Notes: generated by a model not told the origin, from the sequence alone. A stretch of 64,000 bases of DNA from Alcaligenaceae bacterium (GCA_013416395.1 JACCEP010000009.1:62001-126000), one strand, 5' to 3'; positions 26,914 through 36,464 are shown, numbered from the stretch's first letter. Program-made: numbers and translations.

Positions 26914-27827
26914 CAGAATCGGGTATTGCGAGTAACAGACCAGCGCGCTGACAGCGCACCCATAATGGCGACTACAACGGCGGACATCAGCAGGCTCAGG
27001 AAGTCAGGCAGTTGCAGTGCAAACTGAGTGCCGTAGCTGGCCGCCAGCTTCATGAGTGCTGTGTTGATGGGGTACAGCGCGGCCAGTGCCAGGCCCACCG
27101 CAACAGCGCTTGAAATAAACCCTGTAAGCGCACCCAAGTACAAAAAAGGCCGCCGCACAAATGATTCAGTGGCCCCCACCAGGCGTGCCACGCCAATTTC
27201 TTCGCGCTGCGTCAAGGCTTGCATACGTACCGTGTTGAACACGGTTGCCAGGACCACAAGCGCAACACCTACAGCCAGCAATGCAAGGCAAAGTCGCGTA
27301 AAGCGCATAATGGCTTCAAGTCGGCGCACCCATTCGCTGTCGAGTTGTACCGTATCGACATGCTCAATAGTGCGCCATTGCTGGGCCAGGGAGTCTGCCA
27401 GACGATGCAGCTCTTGCCCTTCAGGCTGGCGTAGTGTTACGACCACAGCATCGGGCAAGGGGTTGTCGGGCAGTACCGAAAGGGCCGCCTGCCACGATGG
27501 GTTGGATTTAAGACGGGTGAGTGCCTGGGCCCGGGTAACCACCCTGACAGCCAGAATTTCGTCATCATAATCGCGCCGCAGCGTTTCGCCCAATGTGTTG
27601 GCAGCCTGTTCAGGCGCGGCCGGGTTGAGAAACAGGGTAAGTTCGGGCGACACCGGAATCTCGCGCACGACGGGCTCGGCAGACACCAGTACGGATGCAG
27701 CCAAAATAGGTACGGTGAGGGCCAGACTTATGACCAGAATATTGGACACCGAAGAGAACGGGTGTGCTAACAGGCGCCGTACGGCAACCCAGAGCGCGTA
27801 GCGGTGCTGACGTAACCAACGCTTCAT
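26913..27827 (-). CDS. ftsX: Cell division protein FtsX
   Basis: Permease-like partner of FtsE; the complex transmits ATP hydrolysis through the inner membrane to activate septal amidases. A 304-residue protein with a first helix near 27-50 (VSNILVISLALTVPILAASV), a periplasmic loop (about 50-175), and three more helices between about 175 and 300, including REEIGVARLVGATESFVRRPFLYLGA. Start overlaps the ftsE stop by four bases; its stop overlaps the mutY start. Confidence 0.95.
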   Translation of the reverse strand: MKRWLRQHRYALWVAVRRLLAHPFSSVSNILVISLALTVPILAASVLVSAEPVVREIPVSPELTLFLNPAAPEQAANTLGETLRRDYDDEILAVRVVTRAQALTRLKSNPSWQAALSVLPDNPLPDAVVVTLRQPEGQELHRLADSLAQQWRTIEHVDTVQLDSEWVRRLEAIMRFTRLCLALLAVGVALVVLATVFNTVRMQALTQREEIGVARLVGATESFVRRPFLYLGALTGFISSAVAVGLALAALYPINTALMKLAASYGTQFALQLPDFLSLLMSAVVVAIMGALSARWSVTRNTRF

Positions 27828-28498
27828 GATTCGACCCCCGGGATATCGGCAAAACGGCCAGCCGCGTCGATGCGCAGGGTGCGTTTGGCGTACGTGGCCA
27901 TAAGTTGCCGGTCGTGAGAGGCGATCAGGGTTGTGACCCCGACGCGATTGAAATCGCGAAATACTTCCATGATGCGGCGGGCGCTTTCCTCGTCGAGATT
28001 GGCCGTGGGTTCATCAGCGATCAGAATGGCAGGCCGGTTGACAATGGCGCGGGCGATGGCCAGACGCTGCTGTTCACCCCCTGACATTTCCACCGGATTG
28101 AGCTGCTCCTTGCCGGACAGGCCCACTTTTTCCATGGCCGCGCGAGCGCGTGTGATGGCCAGGCTGGACTGCAGCCCTGCAACGGAAAGCGGCAACATGA
28201 CATTGGAAATGGCGTTGCGATCGTAGAGCAAATGCATGTCCTGCAAAATAACGCCGACAGCCCGGCGCAGATATGGCCTGGCTCGTGACGGCATTTTGTC
28301 AATACGATGCCCATTGACATGGACTGAGCCGCGACTGGGCGGTTCAAGGCCGCCGATCAGCTTTAGCAGTGTCGATTTGCCGGCCCCCGAAGGGCCTGAA
28401 ACGAAGACGAACTCGCCCGGTTCAACACTGAAGTTGATGTCGGCCAGAATATTGCGTCCGCGTCCATACGATTTGAATACATGCTGGAATTCGATCAT
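27824..28498 (-). CDS. ftsE: Cell division ATP-binding protein FtsE
   Basis: Cytosolic ABC ATPase of the FtsEX complex. The 224 residues carry Walker A GPSGAGKSTLLKL near 35-47, the Q-loop at VILQDMHLLYDRN near 83-95, the signature MSGGEQQRLAIARA near 138-151, Walker B ILIADEPTANLDEESA near 158-173, and the switch histidine in IASHDRQL near 192-199. The gene begins IEFQHVFKSYGRG, normal for FtsE. It is divergent from aapJ; the intervening 208 bases must carry both promoters. Confidence 0.96.
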   Translation of the reverse strand: MIEFQHVFKSYGRGRNILADINFSVEPGEFVFVSGPSGAGKSTLLKLIGGLEPPSRGSVHVNGHRIDKMPSRARPYLRRAVGVILQDMHLLYDRNAISNVMLPLSVAGLQSSLAITRARAAMEKVGLSGKEQLNPVEMSGGEQQRLAIARAIVNRPAILIADEPTANLDEESARRIMEVFRDFNRVGVTTLIASHDRQLMATYAKRTLRIDAAGRFADIPGVES

Positions 28499-28706
28499 GG
28501 TGAACTTGAAGATGAAGCCTGGGTGAGAGCTGGGTATTAAGAGATTAGGGCTGAAACTTGGCTTTTGTTAGCGTAACAGGGGAAGGATCGCAGGGATATC
28601 CCCCATGTTTTTAGCCGTATCCAACAGCTACGATTCCATACAACTTCGGCAACCGTCATTATTGTATGCCGGGTGTGTCAAATACAACTTACAAGTAGGG
28701 GCAAGT

Positions 28707-29723
28707 ATGAAATTGTTAAATGCAGCGGTACTGGGAGCTTCAATATTGGCATTCTCGGCCGTTTCACAGGCAGGCGAGACCTTTGACAAGGTCAAGCAGA
28801 AAGGGTTTGTTCAGTGCGGGTTCCACACAGGTTTACCGGGTTTTTCGATTGCCGACAGTAAAGGCGAATGGTCGGGTATTGACGTGGACATCTGCCGCGG
28901 CATCGCCGTCATGATGTTTGGTGATAATACCAAGTACAAGGCGACGCCTGTTACCACGCAGCAGCGATTTACTGCACTGCAGTCAGGCGAAATCGACGTG
29001 CTCACGCGCAATACTACGGCCACACTGACACGTGACACCACGCTCGGTTTGATGAGCTCTGGCATTAACTATTATGACAGCCAGGGCATCATGGTCAACA
29101 AGGCGCTGGGCGTAAAAAGTGCCAAAGAGCTAAGCGGTGCTGCAATTTGCGTGCAGCCGGGTACCACTACCGAGCTAAACCTGGCAGACTGGTTCAGGTC
29201 GCATAAACTTGACTTCAAACCTGTGGTCATCAACAGCCCTGATGAGGCAATGCGTTCATACGTAGCCGGTCGTTGCGATGCCTATACAACTGACAAATCG
29301 GGGCTGGCAACCATACGTACTACACTGGCCGAGCCAGACAACAACATCATTCTTCCTGAAGACTTTTCCAAGGAGCCACTGGGCCCCATGGTACGCCAGG
29401 GTGATGACCAGTGGTTTATGGTTGCACGCTGGGTGCTCAATGCCATGCTGGAAGCTGAAGAGTACGGCATTACGTCCAAAAACGTTGATGAAATGCTCAA
29501 AAGCGATAACCCCAATATTCAGCGCATTCTTGGCGTAACCGGCGAAATGGGCAAAGGTCTGGGTATCGATAATAAATGGGGCTATAACCTGATCAAACAG
29601 GTTGGCAACTACGGCGAATCGTTTGAGCGCAACATTGGCATGGGATCTGCCATGAAACTCGAGCGTGGCCTGAACGCGCAATGGAAGGACGGCGGCGTCA
29701 TGTATGCCTGGCCTATCCGTTAA
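28707..29723 (+). CDS. aapJ: General L-amino acid ABC transporter, periplasmic binding protein
   Basis: Solute-binding protein of an Aap/Bzt-type importer. A 338-residue product with a signal peptide (cleavage after AVSQA-G near residue 21), then GFVQCGFHTGLPGFS and GIDVDICRGIAVMMFGD, typical of AapJ, and the ligand-site stretch LQSGEIDVLTRNTTATLTRD near 90-109. The C-terminus WGYNLIKQVGNYGESFERN is diagnostic. The ATG at 28707 follows GTAGGGG; the longer open frame upstream has no ribosome site. Followed by a hairpin and aapQMP. Confidence 0.95.
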   Translation: MKLLNAAVLGASILAFSAVSQAGETFDKVKQKGFVQCGFHTGLPGFSIADSKGEWSGIDVDICRGIAVMMFGDNTKYKATPVTTQQRFTALQSGEIDVLTRNTTATLTRDTTLGLMSSGINYYDSQGIMVNKALGVKSAKELSGAAICVQPGTTTELNLADWFRSHKLDFKPVVINSPDEAMRSYVAGRCDAYTTDKSGLATIRTTLAEPDNNIILPEDFSKEPLGPMVRQGDDQWFMVARWVLNAMLEAEEYGITSKNVDEMLKSDNPNIQRILGVTGEMGKGLGIDNKWGYNLIKQVGNYGESFERNIGMGSAMKLERGLNAQWKDGGVMYAWPIR

Positions 29724-29776
29724 ACTCTGCGTGTTTCATCTCTGCCAGGCTGGCGCCATCGTGCCGACCCGGCAGT

Positions 29777-29801
29777 GCAACCTCGCCACGTGCGGGGTTG
29801 C
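29777..29801 (+). other. Intercistronic hairpin after aapJ
   Basis: GCAACCTCGC and GCGGGGTTGC pair over 10 bp (one G-T) around a 5-base loop, within the 236-base gap between aapJ and aapQ. There is no T run. Hairpins here in transport operons commonly protect the abundant binding-protein message and reduce read-through to the membrane subunits; that is the likeliest role. Confidence 0.55.
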
Positions 29802-29959
29802 TAAATTAAGCAAGCGTCTGGCGCTGGCTCAGTTTTTTAAAACAACGCCGCGCCAGGCGGTATTTTTTGGAGCCATAAGAGACTCCCTGACTCATGGGGA
29901 AGCATCTGCGGCCACCATGCCAAATTTTTTCACCTGTAATTACTCAAAGCCAGATACGC

Positions 29960-31144
29960 ATGGTAAATAAAGCATCTGCACCTCCCGCGCCCAAAAGAAG
30001 TATGTCGTGGAACGATCCTGGCGTGCGGTCTGTCGTGTATCAAATTCTGGTGGTGGGGCTGGTAGGCTTTTGCGTCTGGTATCTGGTTTCGAATACGCTG
30101 CACAATTTGTCAGTGCGTAATATTTCTACCGGCTTCGGGTTTCTGCACCGTGAGGCCGGGTTTGCCATCGGCGAGAGCGTGATTGCATACAGCCCGGCCG
30201 ATACCTACGGGCGAGCCATCTGGGTCGGTATTCTCAACACCCTGCGGGTCTCGATTGTCGGCATTATTCTGGCCACTTTTTTTGGAACCTTGTTGGGCAT
30301 GGCGCGCCTTTCCAAAAACTGGCTGCTATCACGGGTCGCCGGCGCCTACATCGAACTCATGCGCAACATCCCATTGTTGCTCCAGCTGTTTTTCTGGTAC
30401 GCCATCATTACAGAGGTAATGCCAGGGCCGCGCGATGCCCTTAATCCGGTGCCTGGCGTGTTTCTGTCCAACAGGGGGCTTAAACTGCCGACCCTTCAGG
30501 GCGATGCGGTTGACTGGATACTTGGCGGTTTTGCCCTGGCCGTAATTGCCATACCGTTTTTGGCGCGCTGGGCACGCAAGCGACAAGAGAGCACCGGTCG
30601 TATTTTTCCGTTGGGTCGCACATGCCTGGCTCTTTTTGTCATTTTGCCAGTGGCAGGGTGGTTGGCAGGCGGTGCCTCGCTGGCTGTGGAGTATCCGGTA
30701 TTCAAAGGCTTTAACTTTAGCGGCGGCATTTCGATTTCGCCCGAGTTTGCAGCGTTGCTGGCGGGGCTGGTTATTTACACCACGGCTTTTGTCGCTGAGG
30801 TGGTGCGATCAGGCATACAGGCTGTCAATCGCGGGCAATGGGAGGCGGCTGAATCGCTAGGCTTGCCACGAGGGCGTGTGCTGAACTTGGTGATATTGCC
30901 GCAGGCCTTGCGTGTAATCGTGCCCCCCATGACCAGCCAATACCTGAACCTGACTAAAAACAGCTCGCTGGCCGTCGCCATTGGCTACCCAGACATTGTT
31001 TCGGTGGTGAACACCACGCTGAACCAGACCGGCCAGGCGATTGAAGGTATTTTAATCATTATGGCGGCTTACCTTACAGTCAGTCTGTCGATTTCCATAT
31101 TTATGAACTGGTATAACAAGCGCATTGCGCTGGTGGAGCGATGA
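29960..31144 (+). CDS. aapQ: General L-amino acid ABC transporter permease AapQ
   Basis: A 394-residue inner-membrane subunit. Typical features are DPGVRSVVYQILVVGLVGF at the start, NTLRVSIVGIILATFFGTLLGMARLS near 95-120, the polar-amino-acid permease segment IELMRNIPLLLQLFFWY, and the EAA loop EAAESLGLPRGRVLNLVILPQALRV near 295-320. The start ATG at 29960 (MVNKAS) is preferred over an upstream in-frame start at 29894. It overlaps aapM by four bases (ATGA). Confidence 0.94.
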   Translation: MVNKASAPPAPKRSMSWNDPGVRSVVYQILVVGLVGFCVWYLVSNTLHNLSVRNISTGFGFLHREAGFAIGESVIAYSPADTYGRAIWVGILNTLRVSIVGIILATFFGTLLGMARLSKNWLLSRVAGAYIELMRNIPLLLQLFFWYAIITEVMPGPRDALNPVPGVFLSNRGLKLPTLQGDAVDWILGGFALAVIAIPFLARWARKRQESTGRIFPLGRTCLALFVILPVAGWLAGGASLAVEYPVFKGFNFSGGISISPEFAALLAGLVIYTTAFVAEVVRSGIQAVNRGQWEAAESLGLPRGRVLNLVILPQALRVIVPPMTSQYLNLTKNSSLAVAIGYPDIVSVVNTTLNQTGQAIEGILIIMAAYLTVSLSISIFMNWYNKRIALVER

Positions 31145-32244
31145 TGGACCAGAATCTTGCTCCTACGCTGCCTGAGAGCGGCCCGCCCCGAAATCAAATA
31201 GGTGTTATCGGCTGGATGAGGGCCCGTCTGTTTTCATCGCCACTGAACACGTTGCTGACTGTGCTGATCGCATGGTTGCTGCTCATGTTTATTCCGGCGC
31301 TTGTCGAATGGCTGTTCATTCGCGCCAATTTTGATGCAACTACCGCCCAAGAGTGCCGTGCCTCGGGCGGCGCCTGCTGGGCCTTCATCAGAGAGAAGCA
31401 TCGTCTCATACTGTTTGGGCTCTATCCCTATGATGAACAATGGCGCCCGCTGCTGGCGACCGTCATTTTAATTGGCGTTATCGTCTGCAGCTGCATCCGT
31501 CGTTTCTGGAAGCCCTATCTCGGTCTGATCTGGCTGGTCGCACTGACTGCGGTTGCAGTACTGATGTGGGGTGGCGTGTTTGGGATGCGCTACGTTGAAA
31601 ATGACAAATGGGGTGGCCTGCCCCTTACCTTGATACTGTCCACATTTGGCATTGCCTTTGCGTTTCCGTTGGGGTTGCTGCTGGCGCTTGGCCGACGCTC
31701 AAACATGCCGGCCATTAAAGCGATCAGCATTATCTACATTGAGCTCATTCGCGGCGTGCCCTTGATCAGCCTGCTGTTTATGTCGTCGGTCATGCTGCCC
31801 CTGTTTTTGCCCGAGGGCTTCAGCATAGATAAACTATTGCGTGCTCAGATTGCCCTCATCATGTTTGCGGCGGCCTATATTGCGGAAACCGTGCGTGGTG
31901 GTCTGCAGGCCATACCGAAAGGGCAATACGAGGGGGCTGACTCGCTGGGGCTAAGCTACTGGCAGCAAATGCGAAAAATCATACTGCCCCAGGCGTTGAG
32001 GGTGGTAATACCGCCTCTGGTCGGCATTTTTATTTCGCTGTTCAAAGATACGTCGCTGGTGGTTATTATCGGTATTTTCGATCTTACCCAGGCCGCCAAA
32101 ACGGCGGTAGCAGATGCTGCATGGCGCGGCTTCAGTACTGAGGCTTACCTGTTTATCGCGTTTATTTATTTTATTTTTTGTTTTTCGATTTCCCGCTACA
32201 GCCAATCACTGGAACGGCATCTCGAGACGGGGCATCAGCGTTGA
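31141..32244 (+). CDS. aapM: General L-amino acid ABC transporter permease AapM
   Basis: A 367-residue second permease subunit, pairing with AapQ. It shows WGGLPLTLILSTFGIAFAFP near 155-174, IYIELIRGVPLISLLFMSSVMLPLF near 198-222 and the EAA-loop-type GADSLGLSYWQQMRKIILPQALRV near 263-286. A small periplasmic loop contains two cysteines (ECRASGGACW). Start overlaps aapQ; aapP follows with a 54-base gap. Confidence 0.94.
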   Translation: MMDQNLAPTLPESGPPRNQIGVIGWMRARLFSSPLNTLLTVLIAWLLLMFIPALVEWLFIRANFDATTAQECRASGGACWAFIREKHRLILFGLYPYDEQWRPLLATVILIGVIVCSCIRRFWKPYLGLIWLVALTAVAVLMWGGVFGMRYVENDKWGGLPLTLILSTFGIAFAFPLGLLLALGRRSNMPAIKAISIIYIELIRGVPLISLLFMSSVMLPLFLPEGFSIDKLLRAQIALIMFAAAYIAETVRGGLQAIPKGQYEGADSLGLSYWQQMRKIILPQALRVVIPPLVGIFISLFKDTSLVVIIGIFDLTQAAKTAVADAAWRGFSTEAYLFIAFIYFIFCFSISRYSQSLERHLETGHQR

Positions 32245-32298
32245 GAACCCCGGCTATGAGCCATGGCGGGCGAGCGCGCATCACGAGGGAGTACGGGC

Positions 32299-33039
32299 AT
32301 GTCTGATGCCATTATCCAGATGGAAAACGTCAACAAATGGTACGGTCAGTTCCATGTGTTGCGCAATATAAACCTGAACGTTGCGCCAAGTGAGCGCATC
32401 GTTATTTGCGGCCCTTCCGGGTCGGGCAAGTCGACGTTAATCCGCTGCATTAACCGGCTTGAAGAGCATCAACAAGGCGATATTATTGTCGATGGGGTTG
32501 AACTTACCAATAACCTTAAGCAGATCGAGACGATACGGCGCGATGTGGGCATGGTGTTTCAGCATTTCAACCTCTTTCCTCATCTTACGGTCTTAGAAAA
32601 CCTGACGCTGGGGCCAGTATGGGTGCTCAAGAAAACCAAGGCCGAGGCCGAGGCGACCGCCATGAAGTACCTCGAGCGCGTGCGCATACCAGAGCAGGCC
32701 ACTAAATTTCCTGGTCAGCTTTCGGGGGGGCAGCAGCAACGTGTGGCGATTGCGCGCTCACTCTGCATGAACCCCAAGATTATGCTTTTTGATGAGCCGA
32801 CCTCGGCGCTTGACCCCGAAATGGTTAAAGAAGTGCTCGACGTCATGGTGGGTCTGGCCGAAGAAACCGGCATGACCATGCTGTGTGTCACCCACGAAAT
32901 GGGGTTTGCCCGCAAAGTGGCCGACCGCGTCATCTTTATGGACGGCGGTGAAATCATTGAAGAGAACACGCCGGATACATTCTTTGATAACCCGCAGAAC
33001 GAGCGCACCAAACTTTTTCTCAGCCAGATTCTTCATTGA
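32299..33039 (+). CDS. aapP: General L-amino acid ABC transporter ATP-binding protein AapP
   Basis: A 246-residue ABC ATPase powering AapQM. Walker [14 protein letters not shown] near 37-49, Q-loop [18 protein letters not shown], signature [15 protein letters not shown], Walker [20 protein letters not shown] and H-loop [19 protein letters not shown] are all in place. The ATG at 32299 (MSDAII) fits the family start and has GGGAG upstream; an in-frame start at 32263 is less likely. Last gene of aapJQMP; the Bug receptor begins 67 bases later. Confidence 0.95.
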   Translation: MSDAIIQMENVNKWYGQFHVLRNINLNVAPSERIVICGPSGSGKSTLIRCINRLEEHQQGDIIVDGVELTNNLKQIETIRRDVGMVFQHFNLFPHLTVLENLTLGPVWVLKKTKAEAEATAMKYLERVRIPEQATKFPGQLSGGQQQRVAIARSLCMNPKIMLFDEPTSALDPEMVKEVLDVMVGLAEETGMTMLCVTHEMGFARKVADRVIFMDGGEIIEENTPDTFFDNPQNERTKLFLSQILH

Positions 33040-33106
33040 AACGCCATGGCCTGGAGCCGCAGCGTCTCTGACCCATTTTCTTTCATTGTTTTTTAGGTAC
33101 TGCGTT

Positions 33107-34108
33107 ATGTTCTCCCGTTTGAAGTTTTTTTGCTCTGCGACCCTGGTGTCGGCCAGTATTCTGGCGCTTCCTGCCATGGCTGCCGATGCGGCGGCGCAGG
33201 CGTTTCCTTCCCGCCCCATTCAGTTTATTGTGCCGTATTCAGCAGGTGGGCCACTTGACGGTGTAGCGCGCTTGCTCGCCGAAAAGGTTAAGGGTGACCT
33301 TGGCACCGTTATCGTCGAGAACAAGCCAGGAGCGGGCGGAAACATTGGTGCCGGCCTTGCTGCCAAGGCCGCGCCCGATGGCTATACGCTGGTAATGGGG
33401 GCGGTGGCCATCAACGCCATTAACCCCTGGCTATACAGCGAGTTGCCGTTTGACCCGGTCAAGAGTTTCGAGCCGGTCGTTTTGGTGGCTTCGGTGCCCA
33501 ACGTACTTATTCTGAACAGCGATTTCGCCAAAACCAATAAAATCGACAGCGTTAAATCCCTGATTGCCTACGCGGCCGATCACAAAGGTGAACTCAACTT
33601 TGCGTCGGGTGGCAATGGCAGCGCCGGTCATCTGGCGGGTGAGCTGCTCAACGTGCGCAGCAACATTAAAACCGTACACGTACCGTATGCAGGTGCCGCG
33701 CCCGCCAAGCTGGCACTGCTTGCGGGCCAGGTCAATTTTATGTTTGACAACCTGGCTTCGGCGTCGTCATTGATCAACGACGGCAAAGTCAAAGCGCTTG
33801 CTGTGACAACAACTGAACGCTCCAATATCTACCCCGATCTGCCGACCATGCAAGAATCTGGCGTTGATAACTTCGACCTTGGAACCTGGTTTGGTGTGCT
33901 CGCCACCGGCGGTACGCCCAAGGCCATTGTTGAAAAGCTTAATGCCGCGTATGTAAAGGCGCTGAAGGATCCTGATGTACGCAAAACGTTGCTTGTTATG
34001 GGCTCGGATGCCGAACCAGGTACATCTGAAGACTTCGCAGAGCTTGTAAAACATGATCTGGCGAAGTACAAAGAGGTGGTAGAAACATCCGGTGCCAAGC
34101 TGTTCTAA
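33107..34108 (+). CDS. Bug-family (TctC) periplasmic solute-binding protein
   Basis: A 333-residue tripartite-tricarboxylate-type receptor. Signal peptide with cleavage after LPAMA-A near 24; mature start FPSRPIQFIVPYSAGGPLDGVAR near 33-55, then VIVENKPGAGGNIGA near 71-85 and the strand AAPDGYTLVMG, all standard Bug features. The Bug fold binds small carboxylates or amides; the ligand cannot be read from sequence. These receptors are strongly expanded in Alcaligenaceae. No TctA/TctB membrane genes lie nearby, which is usual for orphan Bug genes. ATG 33107 follows TTTAGGTACTG. Confidence 0.93.
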   Translation: MFSRLKFFCSATLVSASILALPAMAADAAAQAFPSRPIQFIVPYSAGGPLDGVARLLAEKVKGDLGTVIVENKPGAGGNIGAGLAAKAAPDGYTLVMGAVAINAINPWLYSELPFDPVKSFEPVVLVASVPNVLILNSDFAKTNKIDSVKSLIAYAADHKGELNFASGGNGSAGHLAGELLNVRSNIKTVHVPYAGAAPAKLALLAGQVNFMFDNLASASSLINDGKVKALAVTTTERSNIYPDLPTMQESGVDNFDLGTWFGVLATGGTPKAIVEKLNAAYVKALKDPDVRKTLLVMGSDAEPGTSEDFAELVKHDLAKYKEVVETSGAKLF

Positions 34109-34238
34109 GCCGGCCATATGTTAACAACAGTAAAATCGGCCTCGATTGTTTAACAATGTAACAACAGCAGGGCGGTGGCCGGGCTAGCATAATCAGGCGG
34201 CGATACATTCACCGCCAGAATTAAATAAGGAGAATAAA

Positions 34239-34898
34239 ATGAAAGTTTCCATGCGAACGGCTCGTTATGCCTCAGGTGTTGCAATCATCGCGCTGATGGC
34301 AGGCTGCGCCAATATGGACAATATGAGCCGGGGCGGCAAGACCGCAGTGGGCGCCGGAGCTGGCGCCGCTGTTGGCGCTGGTCTGGGAGCACTCATTGGT
34401 GACAGCAGCAAGGCAGCGCTCATCGGTGCCGGTATAGGCGCTGTGGCTGGCAGTATTGCTGGCTATAACTGGTCAGGGGTCAAAAATGACGTCGAACAGT
34501 CTGGCGCACGAAGCCTTGGTGTAGACGTTACGGAAATGCCTGATGGCACGCTACGCGTCAACATTCCGAGCAATGTGTCGTTCGATACGGGCAAATACCA
34601 GCTTAAGCCAGCGTTGCTGCCTGTGCTTGACAGCGTAGCGCGTGCGCTTATTCAGCACCCTGAGCTTCGTGCGAAGTCTATCGGGTACACAGACAGCACC
34701 GGTTCGGCTGCCACCAACCAGACACTGTCGAATAATCGGGCCAGCGCAGTTACCAACTATCTCTCCCGCCAAGGCGTTCAGCTTGGCAAGCTCACGGCCG
34801 AAGGCCGCGGCCCCAGCAATCCTATTGGCGACAACGCCACTGTAGAGGGAAGGGCTATGAACCGTCGCGTAGAGTTGTATCTTTACGCAGTTCAGTAA
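34239..34898 (+). CDS. OmpA-domain lipoprotein, YiaD-like
   Basis: A 219-residue outer-membrane lipoprotein. Signal peptide ends in ALMAGC (Cys23). A glycine-zipper segment follows (GAGAGAAVGAGLGALIG, then LIGAGIGAVAGSIAGY, about 40-80), then the peptidoglycan-binding OmpA domain (about 105-219) with IGYTDSTGS near 147 (the TD contact), NQTLSNNRASAVTNYL and GRAMNRRVELYL. The ribosome site AAGGAG lies before the ATG. A strong terminator follows at 34951. Confidence 0.93.
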   Translation: MKVSMRTARYASGVAIIALMAGCANMDNMSRGGKTAVGAGAGAAVGAGLGALIGDSSKAALIGAGIGAVAGSIAGYNWSGVKNDVEQSGARSLGVDVTEMPDGTLRVNIPSNVSFDTGKYQLKPALLPVLDSVARALIQHPELRAKSIGYTDSTGSAATNQTLSNNRASAVTNYLSRQGVQLGKLTAEGRGPSNPIGDNATVEGRAMNRRVELYLYAVQ

Positions 34899-34950
34899 CC
34901 CTGTAAGGTGGTGACGGCGCTAGCCCGAACCGCCTGAAGCTGGCAGACCA

Positions 34951-34983
34951 AATGGCGATCCTTCGGGGTCGCCATTGGTTTTT
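34951..34983 (+). terminator. Intrinsic terminator after OmpA-like gene
   Basis: AATGGCGATCC-TTCG-GGGTCGCCATT: 11-bp stem (one G-T) with a UUCG tetraloop, followed by GGTTTTT. A textbook intrinsic terminator on the plus strand. Confidence 0.92.
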
Positions 34984-35155
34984 AGGGTGGTATGCGTCAG
35001 GTATCACGGCAACTGCGGGGCCTTTGGCCTGGGAAGTGCAGGTCAGTGATTACTCTTGAAAATCGTAGATCTTTGTCTTTGAACAGTATTGGTGGGCCCG
35101 CTGCAGCGACCAAAGCTGTACATGTCAAGATGCCAGAAGGTAAGGAGTGCTCTTC

Positions 35156-35551
35156 TCAGCGGTGCTGGTTTTTTTTGCTGAATGAACGCACCAGGCTTGA
35201 TACCGCGTCTTCGATGGTCGTGCGGGCAGCCGGCGTCAGTGCCCAGTAGTCAGAGGGTGTCACCGTGTGGAAAGGCCACATGCTTTGCTCAGACACTACA
35301 CCTGCTGCAGGTCGCAGGGTATCTATGGGCTGATCTTCGGGCGCGTCCATGGGGCCTATTCCCTGGGCAAGCCACACCGCATTGACCTTCAATATGGCGG
35401 CGAGCTCGAACAGCGCCCGCGAGTCACGACGGCTACCGTTTTCGTAGTTTGATATGGCGCTCTGGGAAAGCTTGGCAGCGCGCGCCAACTCAGCCTGGCT
35501 GAGCCCACGCAGAGTGCGGATGTGTCGAAGTCGATCAGAAAATAGCTTCAC
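35156..35551 (-). CDS. XRE-family HTH regulator
   Basis: About 131 residues. A clear Cro/C1-type HTH lies near the N-terminus: LRHIRTLRGLSQAELARAAK, then LSQSAISNYENGSRRDSRALFELAAIL. The rest is helical and polar with no ligand-binding domain recognised. I start at GTG 35551 (VKLFSDRLRH), which puts the HTH near the N-terminus as usual; an ATG at 35674 would add 41 hydrophobic residues encoded in the AT-rich promoter region. It is divergent from the winged-helix gene at 35706. Confidence 0.8.
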   Translation of the reverse strand: MKLFSDRLRHIRTLRGLSQAELARAAKLSQSAISNYENGSRRDSRALFELAAILKVNAVWLAQGIGPMDAPEDQPIDTLRPAAGVVSEQSMWPFHTVTPSDYWALTPAARTTIEDAVSSLVRSFSKKNQHR

Positions 35552-35705
35552 GAATGTGATTGGACGACTATACTTAAACACATTGGTAATAGTTCCAATT
35601 ACAATCGTGATGGTTGGTTGTAAAATTAAGTAAGTTATAAAACATAAAGTAAAATCCGCTGTTTTTGCGTGCACCCTTGTATTTCCACTTTCTGACGAGG
35701 CTCTC

Positions 35706-36464
35706 TTGAACGACTCCGCCCCTCATAAAGCCAATGCTTTTCCTTCTGTCGTGGTGTTGTATGCACCTCGATCATTGTCTGGCGTTGCATTTGCTGCCAA
35801 GGCACGTGCCACTGAGCTCGAATCTCACGGGTTTCAGGTACGACAATGTGCTGATGTGCCCGCTTTGTATCTGGCTGCAAAAAATGAGCTCAACCAGTCG
35901 GCCGTCGTTGTGGTTGTTCTGGCTGCGCCGCATGCAGAAAGCTGCACGGTTTCTGCACATTTGCGTATGCTGCACCCGGCCATAGGCATACTTGCCATGG
36001 CTGATTCCCAAGCTGAAATCACGTCCATTCAATTGCTGCAAAGCGGGGCTGACGCAGTCGTCCCCACAGATGCCTCAGCACCATTAATGGCGGCAATGCT
36101 GTTCCGCTTGCTGTGGCGCCTCGATATAGCGACTGCAATACGTTCGGCTGGGCAAAACACCCCGGTTTGGGCTTTGTCCGAACAGGGGTGGATACTCTCC
36201 AGCCCAAACAGTCAGCGCATTCCGCTTACTACGGGTGAGCGCGCCTTTCTGCTTGCACTTATGACGGCACCGAATCAGCGTGCTTCGCATGCCCAGCTTA
36301 CCGATGCCGTCAATGAGGCTTATGCAGGCGACGCCAGCGGCGCCATGCAAAGCCGTCTCAGCGTGCTGGTCAGCCGTTTGCGGCGCAAATGCTCCGAGTA
36401 TGGTGCGCGGTTGCCGGTCAAGTCGGTACATAATTGGGGCTATATGTTTACGGGTTTGCTCTAG
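35706..36464 (+). CDS. Atypical OmpR-type regulator with degenerate receiver domain
   Basis: A 252-residue protein. Residues 15-125 resemble a receiver domain (VVVLYAPRSLSG, then AVVVVVLAAPHAES, then GILAMADSQAEIT and GADAVVPTDAS), but the beta-3 strand that normally ends in the phosphorylated Asp reads LAAPHAE, so the phosphoacceptor is missing. Residues 150-252 form an OmpR-like winged helix: IPLTTGERAFLLALM, SVLVSRLRRKC, and VKSVHNWGYMF. The start is TTG with GAGG six bases before it. It probably works independently of phosphorylation, or by ligand or partner; no kinase gene is nearby. Confidence 0.75.
   Translation: MNDSAPHKANAFPSVVVLYAPRSLSGVAFAAKARATELESHGFQVRQCADVPALYLAAKNELNQSAVVVVVLAAPHAESCTVSAHLRMLHPAIGILAMADSQAEITSIQLLQSGADAVVPTDASAPLMAAMLFRLLWRLDIATAIRSAGQNTPVWALSEQGWILSSPNSQRIPLTTGERAFLLALMTAPNQRASHAQLTDAVNEAYAGDASGAMQSRLSVLVSRLRRKCSEYGARLPVKSVHNWGYMFTGLL

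Noticed and set aside
34145-34157. 13-bp palindrome ATTGTTTAACAAT upstream of the OmpA-like lipoprotein gene
   Set aside because: Short and AT-rich; expected by chance in AT-rich promoter DNA. Not reported as a site without further support.
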